Source: Dactylonectria macrodidyma (taxonomy: Eukaryota; Ascomycota; Sordariomycetes; Hypocreales; Nectriaceae). Taken from it: DNA of 64,000 nucleotides. This document shows, piece by piece, positions 31,295-42,435 of this stretch. The notes under the pieces were generated by a model that saw only the letters and a program-made list of their open reading frames with translations, made no database searches and was not told the DNA's origin. The stretch covers positions 620,001 to 684,000 of the forward strand of contig JAGMUV010000017.1 in assembly GCA_020744425.1 (NCBI GenBank), read 5' to 3'. Position numbers and translations under genes: made by a program. How positions within the stretch are numbered: position 1 is the stretch's first letter; the number at the start of each line of letters is the position of its first letter.

Positions 31295-32350
31295 TTACCC
31301 TCCAAATGCTCCTCCTCCACCCCCACCTCCGCTTCCATCCCCAAGCTGGCCACCGGTACCGGACTGACCATCAGGTGGAATCGCATTCAGTAAGTCTAAA
31401 CCGTTGCTTATATCCGGTTTAGTGTGCTGGGGACCATATTGGCTAGAATTGTCGGCCAACCAAAACCCGTACGCATCGGCGAGGTCCACTAGCTTCGACT
31501 TGACACAGTCCTTGCGCATCTTCCGAAGAGAGTCCTCCAGAGTTTTAATCTTTTCTTCGAGGGCTTTCATATTGTACTCCCCAACCTGCGAACGTAGCGC
31601 TTTGAGCTTTTCCAGCGCCATTGACTGGGCAACGCCATAGCATACTATCTTTGGATCGCCTAGCCCTTTTTGAAAGATAATGGATGCATGAAGGGAAAAG
31701 ATATTCCATCCCGTCGCCTGTTCGTGGATGATAGATGAAGCAAACTGCTCTAGGAGGCCTTGGCAGTTGTTCCATATGATATTATAGTCGCCAAACTGCT
31801 CCAACTTGGCTCTCCAGGCTCCGATGGCTTCGTCTTTTGTCATCTTCGTCCAGCCAATGAGCGAAGGGAGTGGGCTTTCCATCATTGTACCCGTTGTGAA
31901 CTTAGTAGTGGAAGATTCGAATTGTTTGTTGATGATGTTGCAGGGAAGGATTCTGAAGCTATACTGCGCATTTCCAAAGCCTACACTTGTCCAACCGTCG
32001 GTGTCCGCTCGACCTCCCTCAACATCTGCACCAGTTTGTCCGTACAGAGGCCGAGAGCGACACATCTCGAACTTATGATTATGAGTGACGAGAATCCAGT
32101 GCCTCATTTGTGTGCCATGTATATGATGCGAAAACCACACGCGCTCGCCATGGGTGGTGTCCTCCTCTTCTTGTAGGCCGCTTCGTGATGCCTTTCGTAG
32201 GCCCGCATCATAAGCCGTCTCGATGTGCTCGCGAATGGCCATGGTTACTTTGGCCTTTGTAGCATGGGTATGAACTATTCGCCAGATGGTGACGGCGATT
32301 ATGAGAAAAATGACCACTGTTGTGGCGGTGACGATGGCTTCTTTTGACAT
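31295..32350 (-). CDS. Membrane-anchored protein, possible papain-fold (PPPDE/LRAT-like) domain
   Basis: Single-exon 351-aa ORF. Residues 5-26 form one TM anchor (VTATTVVIFLIIAVTIWRIV). A central region has a His in HWILVTHNHKFEMC and, about 120 residues later, a Cys in YNIIWNNCQGLLEQFA. The His-then-Cys order with NC at a helix start resembles permuted papain-like folds such as PPPDE, LRAT and NlpC/P60, but this is inference. A coiled coil follows (ALEKLKALRSQVGEYNMKALEEKIKTLEDSL), then a Gly-rich tail. It lies downstream of the HET-domain gene on the same strand, which hints at but does not prove a joint role. Confidence 0.7.
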   Translation of the reverse strand: MSKEAIVTATTVVIFLIIAVTIWRIVHTHATKAKVTMAIREHIETAYDAGLRKASRSGLQEEEDTTHGERVWFSHHIHGTQMRHWILVTHNHKFEMCRSRPLYGQTGADVEGGRADTDGWTSVGFGNAQYSFRILPCNIINKQFESSTTKFTTGTMMESPLPSLIGWTKMTKDEAIGAWRAKLEQFGDYNIIWNNCQGLLEQFASSIIHEQATGWNIFSLHASIIFQKGLGDPKIVCYGVAQSMALEKLKALRSQVGEYNMKALEEKIKTLEDSLRKMRKDCVKSKLVDLADAYGFWLADNSSQYGPQHTKPDISNGLDLLNAIPPDGQSGTGGQLGDGSGGGGGGGAFGG

Positions 32351-32761
32351 GGTTCATGTCTTGGCAAGTTGAGTGGGGGTGCCAGAAATCTGGAAAGAGG
32401 CGGTCGGAATGCGTGATTGCTTTATTCTTCATTTAGGAAAGACTTATCTGTATATACGACGACTGGTTCGCAGAGTAGCATTAGGCGCAGTGCTGACAGA
32501 ATCCTGCAGAGTCCTAGGAGGTAAAGATTGTCAGATGCACGACTCGAGGAATGGCTCAAGCTACAGACTGCCTCACCAGGCCTCTGCACAGGACTGGGCT
32601 ATTTCGTTGTAGGGTGGTTGGTTGCAGCCTTGTCCAGCATACTACAGGACCTGTGTAGGACTCATGTCCCCTGTAATTGAATGCAAAGCTATCGCACTCG
32701 TTACGCCAACGAGTGAAATCTGAAACGTCACAGCCACACTCGAGGTGCCCGGGCTGTAAGC

Positions 32762-35441
32762 CTAAACAGGGATGGTGGGGTTGGTGTGCTGATCTTCGTC
32801 CTCACTGAGCCACACAGATTCGAATGGCTCAATGCCATCTTCCTCGGGTGTACCATTGGGCACTACAAAGGTCGAAGTAAATAATTCCCTTTCTATGAAG
32901 AAACCCACAAGATCATCATACCAGGGTCAATTCGACATCGTCGAAATGGAGTGGGTTCTGTGCCATCTTGTTAGGTGGCTCCACTTCGTACACGTCATCT
33001 TCCTCTCCATTCCGCGGATACCCCAGAATCTCCAGCTTACTCAAAGCCCTAGATTTCTTGTGTGATAGTTCCAGCGCATCAAGCCATGCGAGGCCTTTAG
33101 CGATACTTTTGTTGAGTTCCTCCTCGTTGTCGTGCTTCGCCTTGTGCCTCAATGACTGGGGTGTGTGCTTTCTCCATCTTGAAATGGCAGCCTGGTGCGT
33201 CTCGAGGATAGATCCGTCGACAAAGCCGACTCTTCGGTAGTAGCCGTTGTCCATCTTCTCAACTAGGAGCCCGAAGCGATGTTCTACGAAGCCGTCTTCG
33301 AAAATGTGTGGGAGTCGTGTGAGAAACACGACAGCCAGATCATGTATGTCCTCCTTGACTGGCAGGTCAAACCCACCATCGATGAAAATTGTCTGCCCTT
33401 GGTCCAGCTGCAGCTCGACGACCTTGTCAGTTACAGGTGACCGATTAGGGCCCTGCCCGAAAACGAACTGCACACTCGGCTGCTCCGATGGCCGTGGCCG
33501 TACAGACACGACATTGATTAAGGGAGCCTTGATGCATAGACTTGCCATTTGAAGCCTTCCGTACACATCCTTGTCCATGAGCTCGATATCGTGACGAATG
33601 TATTCAGCCAGCGGCTCAAAGTCGGCCATGCGAGACTTCCACGGTGCGCGGGTGAGATGCCAGTGGTAGATTGGGAACTGCACGGGGCCCTGAACTGATG
33701 CCCATGACCACGATGGAGCGATGTATTGTTCTGGCTTGTCCAGTAGTTGATCTGGCGTTTTGCGACACCACGTCAGACCCTCGATCAAGCCTGTCCGCCA
33801 AAGGCCCGCCATATACTCATTTTCGTCAGTGGACTCTGCAATCACGCTTGCTAATCCAGCAACCGCTGGTAGTTTGTCCGCGGCAGACGTGATACCTCTA
33901 GACGTGTAATCCTCCAACATCTGATACCAGTCGATCCATTTGACGTTCCTGGTTTCCGAGCCGGGGTCGCGATTCTCTCTGTAGAACACAGACTCCTTAA
34001 TGCTACTTGTGGCACACAGAGACTTCAAATAGTCTCCGTTCCGAGCGACGGCATCACCGTCCTCACTAATTTTGATCCTTTGACACTCCCAAAACATCTG
34101 TCGCGATCCGTATTGCAGTGCGCGTTTGGACAGGTACCTTTCTTGCAGACACCAGGCTCTCCCTGTGAGGGGTTCGTTCACAAGCGGGTCAGGTGCGTCT
34201 CTGCCGTGATATGTCCAGCGACGAGGTCCTGGGGGGAGAAGTTGGAGATAAATAGAGGTTGAAGAGTCAGACGAGAGGTTGATGGTGCCATGCAGAAGTC
34301 TCGGACCAAGGAAGCCGGATTCATCGGACAGGCCTGCTGCGGCACCAAGAACTAGATATGCACCGCGGTAGATGCTTGCCATCTTTGCTGATTCGATCTG
34401 CCAATCCTCTAGGTCTTGTTGGATGATGCAGAGGCTGTCGATCCAGAGATATCTCAACCCCAGGTTCTTGACAACAGTGATCGCATCTTGGAACGTCTTT
34501 GGCATCTCGTCGAAGTCGATTCCCTCCATCCGACGCTCAAGATTGGAGACGGTCGTGATGAAAGGGGTGTCTGTCGTACCCCAGCAATGGCTGAGGGCAG
34601 CGTAGCGCCGATCCACCAAATTCGTATTCTGATTCGTATTCTGACAGACCTTTAGGCATATTTTTCCATCAGGCGAGACATCCAACACGCGAGTGGGCAT
34701 AGCATCGAATGATGGACTTCCGCAAGCTTCGCCGTGGTCTCGCAAACACGCTTCAAGCCATGAATTCGCAATCTTGAGGCTTCTCTGACTCAAGGGTTCT
34801 ATCGCAACCAGTTCTTGCAGTAACGTCGCTGAAGCTTGCGGATCTCCTGTTGGCGCATCGGACCCGACGACAGCATCTGGGTCGAACGCGACACGGAAAT
34901 CCGCCACAAGCTCATCGTGTGCCTCCCAAGAGCCCTGGCTGCCCACTACTTTGCATTTGAAACTCAGGAAATAGACGTCTCGCATCTGCCAGCTATCCAA
35001 GTTGGCACTGGCACGATGCCCAATCTCGACGGTCACAGCACCAACTCCAATCTGTCGGTACGCCTCAATGTCCATAATGTCGAAGTGTAGGTCTTTAGGT
35101 GGATTCTCCAGGTCGAAATTACCACTCTTGATCCCTTCTTCGACAATTACCTGCCGAGCCTCTTTCCAGCCCTTCACGATTAGCGCGCATAGCGCACATG
35201 AAGTAGCTGATTTGTCGACAGCGATAAGATTTTTGTGCCAGAAAAGGCCGGATGTCTCAGTTTGATCTTCGCCTGAATCGCCTGTCAATGCTCGCCTTTG
35301 GATGCCGTCAAGCACATCGAGGCGTGCGCAGGTAGCGCAGATATTTGATGCTGCTCCCATAGTTTCTTTCGTAAGAGGCGGAACTTTGAGATGATGATTT
35401 TTCCTAGCCATGGCAACGAGAGAATCCCAAAATGACCACAT
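32762..35441 (-). CDS. HET-domain protein (heterokaryon incompatibility)
   Basis: The HET domain triggers cell death in non-self recognition after hyphal fusion. Hallmarks: RYAALSHCWG, FQDAITVVKNLGLRYLWIDSLCIIQQD.EDW, ASIYRGAYLVLGAAAG, and GRAWCLQERYLSKRALQYG. An N-terminal Cys-containing segment (ICATCARLD, and ATSCALCALIVKGW) is common in this family. Without splicing the ORF ends at 32916 (841 aa). A 148-bp intron with a good donor (33040, GTAAGC) and acceptor (32893, TAG) instead leads into an open tail ending at 32762 (843 aa). That tail (ERELFTSTFVVPNGTPEEDG...) looks coding, but the skipped region does too, so a frameshift near 32913 is a third option. Confidence 0.92.
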
Positions 35442-36044
35442 CTTCAGCCTGGATTGAGACAGAAGAAGCCGGATATGTGCCGATTCACCGTACCCCTCAT
35501 TCAGTGCTACTCTGGTGGTTAGAGAAATACCTGCGCCAAGATCTGGCTACATGGATGTAGCACAAGACGAATATTGCATGCAGTTGATAGGGCTCGTCGA
35601 TTGCTTGGACCTCGTTTTCCTCGCTCAGTCGGATGTGAAGTGACGTGAGCCATATGCTGGTCTACGTACTCCGTGGTTCCGACATGTGAGGAATCGTGCG
35701 CTTTGCTCGGTCCCATGCCCCAGCTAATCGTGCGACCCACCATATTCGGATCGATTTAACGCCGTCTCAGGAGCAGACGGAGCACGGAATGCCGACTTCG
35801 TGAATTAATCAGCCTAACACCATTTTCCTAAAGCGGCTAGATTCCACTTCAGTTCTAGACAGGGGTCATCTTGCCCAGCCCACGGACATCGTCTTCTCCA
35901 ATCATGCGCCTCGATGGATGATGGCGCAACACCATTTTCCTAATTGAGCTAGACTTCATGATGTTTGAAATCAGGGAGCCTCGAGTTCGATGGTGTCGTT
36001 ACGGACAAGAATTGAATTGAAGAGCTGTGTAGAGCAGTGAAATT
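35442..36044. other. Divergent intergenic region, HET / SDR
   Basis: Upstream DNA of both the HET gene and the short-chain dehydrogenase gene. No ORF of note. A CACCATTTTCCTAA string occurs twice (about 35819 and 35931). Confidence 0.45.
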
Positions 36045-36056
36045 AATTTATAAATA
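36045..36056 (+). promoter_or_regulatory. Candidate TATA box for the SDR gene
   Basis: TTTATAAATACT lies about 125 bp upstream of the start codon, followed by a CT-rich leader. Assigned by motif and distance only. Confidence 0.4.
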
Positions 36057-36178
36057 CTTGGAGATTTCCTTTGCCATGGCATCTCTCACTCATCTCACCA
36101 CAGTTCTAAGACTTCTTCCACCTTCATAGCTCTCACAGCCATCAAAACACCAATACCCGCCCTCCAAACACCCTCATC

Positions 36179-37066
36179 ATGACTGTCGACACCTTGTCTC
36201 TTGCTGGCAAAGTTGCCATTGTCACCGGCTCCGGCAGAGAGAACGGTATCGGAGCAGGAATTGCCGTGGCGCTCGCTCGAAACGGAGCCGCCGTCACCAT
36301 CAACTACATCTCCGACTCTGTCACTGCCAGAGCGAACGCCCTCGCCGACAAAATCAGGGCCGACGGTGGCCAGGCAACTGTCGTCCAAACCACTGTCGAT
36401 ACACCCCAGGGTGCCAAATTCCTCGCCCAAGAGACCTTGAAGGCCTTTGGGACGGACCACATTGACATTTTGGGCAAGTCTCGTGCTTGACCACTAACAC
36501 GAGATGATGTGTCTAACTTTGCGACCAGTCAACAACGCAGGAGCTGGAGTCTTTGGCGATACCCTCAAGCACACGCCGGAAGACATCGCCAAGGTATTCG
36601 ACATCAATGTCAAGGGTCCCGTCTACGTCGCACAAGCTGTGATTCCTTACATGCCGCAAGGAGGGCGAGTCATTAATATTTCATCCACTGCCGCTAAGCT
36701 CGGCCTCGATGAGCTGCCCATCTATGGCGCTTCCAAGGCCGCCCTGGACAGTCTCACATTTTCCTGGGCCAAGGAGGTATGACAAATTCCACGCCATTTT
36801 GTTATTTGCGTACTTACAAGTGGCAGTGGGGACGAAGCCGAGGCATCACGGTCAATTCTATCGCTCCTGGCCCTGTCTCGACCGACATCATCCCAGACGA
36901 GCTTCTTGAGTTTGCTACTAGGCCGCAGAGGGATATTACCAGGGCTGCAGACAGGATCGGTACCACCGATGATATTGCTGACGCCGTTCTTCTCTTGGTG
37001 TCTGAGAAGGCACGCTGGATCACTGGGCAGTACATTTCTGTCAGTGGAGGAATCATTGGTCCATGA
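36179..37066 (+). CDS. Short-chain dehydrogenase/reductase
   Basis: Classical SDR oxidoreductase of the 3-ketoacyl-ACP reductase / versicolorin reductase type, using NADP(H) or NAD(H). Exons 36179-36473, 36529-36776 and 36827-37066 give 260 aa. Seen: cofactor motif TGSGRENGIG, NNAGAG, catalytic Ser in INISSTAAKLG, YGASK (catalytic Tyr and Lys), and APGPVSTD; the C-terminus ends SGG as usual. Intron 1 is GC-AG (GCAAGT...CAG, 55 bp): only this splice yields DIL-VNNAG. Intron 2 (50 bp) has two acceptors six bases apart, so a two-residue length variant is possible. Substrate unknown. Confidence 0.93.
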
Positions 37067-37365
37067 ATGCACGAGCATCGCCTTTAATATAGGTTTTGAT
37101 TCATATGGGTATTTTGAGTGAGAGAAATTGGTTTACTAGTCTGTTATTGAAGCCCATTTGACCCTGTCCTGCCAATTACTGCCACGGTGCTACTTTGGGT
37201 GAAAGGCACCCACAAAATGATGAGATTGCTTATAAATCGACGTAATACAAGTACTTCCCGCCCATCTCGGCACCCTCACCCCCCAAGCATATTCAAAAAA
37301 GAAAAAAAAAATACTATAGACGCTGGATTCTTTCGGTAGAATAACATTTTGCCTCTCTCAATATC

Positions 37366-39039
37366 ATGGAATTGTCAACATGTGTCCGGCAGACGCCGGC
37401 TTCAACATCGCGAGCAGCAAAGGCTGCACCAGCACCGGAGCTCGTGTTTGTCACCGTCACGCATCCAAACGAGATCAAAAGTCGAGACACGCAGAGGAAG
37501 ATCAGTCGCCACGTCATGAAGGAAATCGGTATATCTAGGAGACGAAGACCCCGTGATGATCACGTTGTCGCGAACTCAGCATCGGAAATACCCACAACGG
37601 CAATCAGATCTGATCAGGTTGTGAATCGGAATCTTCATCGATCTCGGCATAAACCGAACATTCATACCCAACAGAGCACGGATCTGACTCTTTCAAGGCC
37701 AAGGTCAACCAGACCCACGTTTCCAATCACCGACAGCGCCCTGATATCTCCGTACATCTCAGCTCGGGCACGCCGGCTCATCAGTTTTTGTATGGTATCC
37801 GACACCTTATCAGCCAACTATATTGACTCGATCTAGTGCAAAGAGACGACTCGCCCATTTGCCAAATGTTTCGGACTCTATGCTTCACGCTAGCAATGGA
37901 AGACGACAGTACTATGTATCTAGCGCTCGCAGAGTCCGCGCTTTACGTCGGGCAGCAGAGCCAGAATGCCCTCCCGTATGAGAATGCGCATGCCTTAGAG
38001 CACTACACTGCGTCGTTGGGTTTATTGAACAGGCGACTCAGAGCTGTCTTGAGCGTTGCCGGCACTCCACTTCTCGGCACGGTCATTTTCCTCGCTGGTT
38101 ATGATGTAAGACAGCCATGCCTTCCACACCCCACCAGATACCTAATCAGTTACTTCTTAGCTGCGCGTTCACAATTTCACACGATGGGCTATGCACATGA
38201 GCGCCATACGGGGAATGCTCGAATATCGAGGTGGTATACAGACGATCAAGTCGTATCATCTTCGAATGATACTTGTATGGTATGCCGATATTCTGTCCTC
38301 CTAATGTAAAGTATTATTCACTAGGAAAAGGTCAGATGTGATCGGCTCCCTTGCGCTCGACACAATGCCAAGCTTTCCCCTTCATGAAGCTATCATGGAC
38401 CAGGTAGAAGGACATCCAATGTCTTCTGTTCTTTCCATATCGATCTCTGCTCTGATGCGCGACTTCGCAACGTTGTGGGACATCTGTCCACTTCTGGAAT
38501 CTCTGTCTAGCTTGACAGCCTTGGCCTCAAAGAAACAACCCACGTACTGGTACAAAGACACACAGTTGACGCATTCCTTTACTCGCTTTGTCCATGCGAT
38601 GCTCACTGTGCCACGGTATACGATTCCAGATGCAGAAGATCCTCTAGCACCTGGACTAGCAATGAGAGAAATACTTCGATTAGGTTCTCTTGTGTTCATC
38701 ACCAGCCCTGTGAACCACTTGGCGTCGAACAGAGATTTTAAAACACCCCATGGAGGTCGCTTGCGACAGTTGCTCAATTCATCTACGCTCGACTGGTCGG
38801 GGCTTGAACACCTTGAGCTCTGGGTTTTGGTCGTTTCGGTTGTGGCTGACGGTGAAGATGACGAGAGCAAATCGGACATTGTGTCTCGCATTCAATCTAT
38901 TAAGCGTACACAGGGGTTAAACTGGCACGGAGTTCTTGAGGTGCTCAGGGCCATTGCTTGGATTGACAGTGTTTTTAGTGAGGAAGTGGACATGCTGGAG
39001 GATCGACTTAAACACACTGAGCTGTTATTCGGTAATTAG
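37366..39039 (+). CDS. Fungal-specific transcription-factor-domain protein without zinc cluster
   Basis: Exons 37366-37789, 37837-38105, 38161-38279 and 38325-39039 (introns 47, 55 and 45 bp) give 508 aa. The N-terminus reads FVTVTHPNEIKSRDTQRKISRHVMKEIGISRRRRPR, a basic opening typical of a large ascomycete family that carries the Fungal_trans_2-like domain but no Zn2Cys6 motif. The later part (LCFTLAMEDDSTMYLALAESALY, GTVIFLAGYDLRVHN, GMLEYRGGI) follows that family. The apparent frame break near 37834 is removed by a 47-bp GTATGG...TAG intron. Probably nuclear and regulatory, but targets are unknown. Confidence 0.82.
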
Positions 39040-40444
39040 CATTTTGTTCCACCCATTGAGACAGTCGCAGCTACATGAAGATAATTCTTACTTAGCCCTT
39101 ATAACGGAAAGGCAGTGTCCAAAAATAACGTCTGACTAGACGACTTGTATACTTTCCCTCCTGGCTCGGCAGGAAATTCATTAAGGTAAATGGGTGGAGA
39201 GCGTGGGATGCCTGAGCCAACAACTCAACTTCGTGGTAAGTCGCCATCAGAGCGGAGGCGCAGAAACCGGTGCCCAGCTGTTTTTAACTTGAACGGGTGG
39301 TGTTTTGCTTATACTCTCAATATACACATTCCATTTGGGCGACTCATTCGCACTGCTGCCCTTTCCATCTAATGCAAGCCCAATGTTCCTCGCAAATATG
39401 CTATGGGGGTACTGACTGGTGAAGGTCGGGACTCACGGCCCTACCCTATACCCAGTCGCGTGCATGACGTAAATGTCACACATAAAAAGCGATCGCAGAT
39501 CGACTCCTGTACTTGAACATTTAAAGAAACAAACCCAGGCGATTGCTAAACAAAATTGGGATGGCCCGTTCTAGCTTGCTGGCTACGCTAGTTGGCTTGA
39601 GGGCCAGGGCATGTGCGTTCGGTAGGGAGGGGGTGGTGACGACGCTATTCCAAAGCTCCGGATCCCCGTAGATCAGTGCTAACCAGAAGTAGATGGAAGA
39701 GATACGTTCTACGCAGCAGGTAGCCCAGACCCTTGCCATTCAGCTTTCGAGGACAAGACTGGATCCGGTTCAGCTGAAGGTCACGCCCAGAACTCAGGGA
39801 CAGACAGACAGACAGGTTTCTGACACGTTCCATCACCGTTCTTGCGCCACAACCTACACAAAGCCTCAAAAGGGGTCGCTTCCGGGGGCCTCCGGAAGAC
39901 CAATTATGAGCTGTCGGATTTCGAATATGATGGTGCGAGTCATGGTAGAGGGCTTGAGAGGGGCTTGAAGGGGGGGAGGCGAACGTGGCGCCGCCACTAG
40001 AGCTACGCACGGTGGTTCATTCGTGACAGCCCTGGGACACAGGGGGGAAGAAGCTTTTTCGGTTGTCTCTCCCTTGTCTCTCATTCAAGTTTCCTGAGTG
40101 TTGGGTTACGCCAGCCGCCAAAATAAATCAACGGCGTTGTTTTTGGCTCGCCCACCTTGAATTCGTTTCCTGTTCCAGCTTCTCTCTTCCTTCTCCAAGT
40201 TTTCTCCTCTCATTTTGATGGTGCCGGATCGTTTGTGATCTGTGCTTGTATCTACCCGGGCCTGATATACCTACCTACCGGGTGGCATCTTCAGCTCTGG
40301 GACCTTACTTACGGCTTTGGGACTCTACAGCTCTCTCGGTCCCTCTCTGAGCTAAAGACGCGACTTCGAAATGCAGCCCCAGCGCCCAGACAAGCTTCAC
40401 AACCCCCCAATGACGCTGCACGCGTCTCGACCCTCGTCGCAACC
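39040..40444. other. Intergenic, leader of the next gene
   Basis: No supported gene. The last 300 bp stay open in frame with the next protein, but the sequence there is CT-rich and leader-like, so the start is placed at 40445. Confidence 0.45.
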
Positions 40445-41341
40445 ATGGCCGGCGAGACGGGGCCCATCCAGGTCTCTCTGCCCATCGCCCTGGTCATAGT
40501 CGCCTTTTTCGGCATCGCCCTCTACAACACCGTCGAGATCTTCATCTGGGTCTTCTGCATCTTCAGGAGCCGCCGCGGCCTATACTTTTGGAGCATGCTG
40601 GTCGCTATCTTCGGCATCTTCATCCATGCCATCGCCGTCTTCCTGCGCTTCTTCGGCCTCGCGCCCAACTTCCCCATGTGCGTCGTCACGGTTCTCGGCT
40701 GGTGGTGCATGGTCACGGGCCAATCTGTCGTGCTCTATTCGCGACTCGGCCTCGTCGTCTCCGATCCCACCAAGTTGCGCTTCGTGCGCTACATGATCAT
40801 CACCAACTTTTGCATCCTCCACATTCCCGTCTCTATTCTCTTCCTCGCTAGTAACAGTGGAAATGAGGCACCTTTTATCGGGGCTTTCAACGTCTACGAA
40901 AAGATTCAGTTAGCCGGTTTCTCGATCCAGGAATCTATCATCTCAGGCCTCTATCTATGGGAAGCCACCTCCGCGCTCAAGCCCATCCTCGCAGTCAAGG
41001 GTGCCGAAGGTCGCAGGATGATTCGGCACCTCGCTATCCTCTTCGTCGTCACTGTAGTACTTGACAGTAGTCTCATAGCTACCGAGTACACGAACCACTT
41101 CCAGATCCAGACCACATATAAGCCCGTGGTCTACAGCATCAAGCTCAAGATCGAATTTATCATCCTTAATGAGCTCCTGGCCTTCACACGACTGAGCATA
41201 GGCAACTTCAATTCCCTGGACATCCAAAGCGGGGACTCACCACACTCATACCCCGGCGCCGTCATCCTAGCCGATGGGGTCGGCAACAATGCTTCGGAAG
41301 ATCATATCTTCGATGGACGTTATCACACGCCGAATGTCTAA
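40445..41341 (+). CDS. Seven-TM-like fungal integral membrane protein (DUF7703-like)
   Basis: 298 aa from the ATG in AACCATGGCC, a good fungal start context; an in-frame ATG 96 codons upstream is possible but would add a Pro/Ser-rich leader not expected before the first TM. About seven hydrophobic segments begin with VSLPIALVIVAFFGIALYNTVEIFIWVF and SMLVAIFGIFIHAIAVFLRF; between later segments is GFSIQESIISGLYLWEAT, a recurrent motif of this fungal family. The tail is polar. No known ligand or activity. Family name is from memory and the assignment is moderate. Confidence 0.72.
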   Translation: MAGETGPIQVSLPIALVIVAFFGIALYNTVEIFIWVFCIFRSRRGLYFWSMLVAIFGIFIHAIAVFLRFFGLAPNFPMCVVTVLGWWCMVTGQSVVLYSRLGLVVSDPTKLRFVRYMIITNFCILHIPVSILFLASNSGNEAPFIGAFNVYEKIQLAGFSIQESIISGLYLWEATSALKPILAVKGAEGRRMIRHLAILFVVTVVLDSSLIATEYTNHFQIQTTYKPVVYSIKLKIEFIILNELLAFTRLSIGNFNSLDIQSGDSPHSYPGAVILADGVGNNASEDHIFDGRYHTPNV

Positions 41342-42435
41342 CTGATCTGCAAGGAGAAATTCAAGGCACTGTATATGCAAGGACAATTTCTTGAACACGT
41401 GTACGGGGCGCGCAGCAATGGCAAGAGAAGCAAACTAGAGCCGGATGTGGCGCCAGGGAGGCCAGAGTTCGCGAGGACTTGGCCATCTTCTAGTGTAGGT
41501 TACACAGAGGAACAAAGATTCCTAGTAAATGTACCACAAAGCACTCATGTGATAGAATTCTTATTAATTCATAGAGAAAGCCAGCGTGATATTTGGAAAC
41601 ATTCTTGAGTATTTCGCAATCCTCTCATTTGGGGTACTGGGTGATTGCTTCATCATGAGATATGTATTGGTGTAAAAACTTTTAGGAAAGGGTCCACCGC
41701 TTCACAACATGCTTTCTTGGTCGGTGATCATTCTGAGAGACCCTGTCTCGGGCCATGCCGTGGTCCAAGATACGAGGTACGATTAATAGGTACGCGCTGA
41801 AAGCAGGGGCCAATGATCGATCACGCTCACTTGCAGGGCATTCCATCTAACTCTGAACATATTTTACACGAAGGTCAATGAGTGCTATCTTTCAGTCAGA
41901 GATCTCTACGGTACTTAATTGCTTCAATGTACCATTTGACCTGATCGTTCTTGTATGCTCATTGCTCACGCAGTTCTTGAATCACATGCAACACTACGTT
42001 TCCTCTTACTAATTAATATCATTCCCATAGTTGCTCTCAACTGAATTTTAACTTGCATCGTGTGCTGCTGTAGTTCATTTACTATGTATTACTTTTAGAG
42101 TCATCGCGGGTAGCAGACTGAGGCTCCTCGTCTTCTTGTCCACATGCAGCACCGCCACAGTATTCGGTGGCGTCTCCATCGGTATCAGCCACACATGTTG
42201 GGCGCCGACAGTTCGTTGGGCATCAATGTGCATGAATATCGCAATCTCAACTCCAAACCCGTGCGTAATTACAGCAGCTTATTGGATATTATGGGTTGTT
42301 GAGGGCCACACATATGGAAACTTCATCACTAGCTGCACATCATTCAACACTGAGACCATATTTGACCGCTGGTATTGCATATTGTCTATTCCCGGAGAAG
42401 ATAAGCAACGCCATACTTGATGATGTTGTTTAACA
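41342..42435. other. Intergenic, no supported gene
   Basis: Converging 3' flanks of the membrane protein and GH28 genes. Short ORFs here have no recognisable features. Confidence 0.45.

Noticed and set aside
37790..37836. Apparent frameshift in the fungal transcription-factor gene
   Set aside because: A 47-bp intron with GTATGG donor and TAG acceptor joins the frames exactly, so the gene is intact.
40157..40444. In-frame N-terminal extension of the seven-TM protein
   Set aside because: CT-rich leader-like sequence, no conserved content; the ATG at 40445 has a better context and sits just before the first TM.
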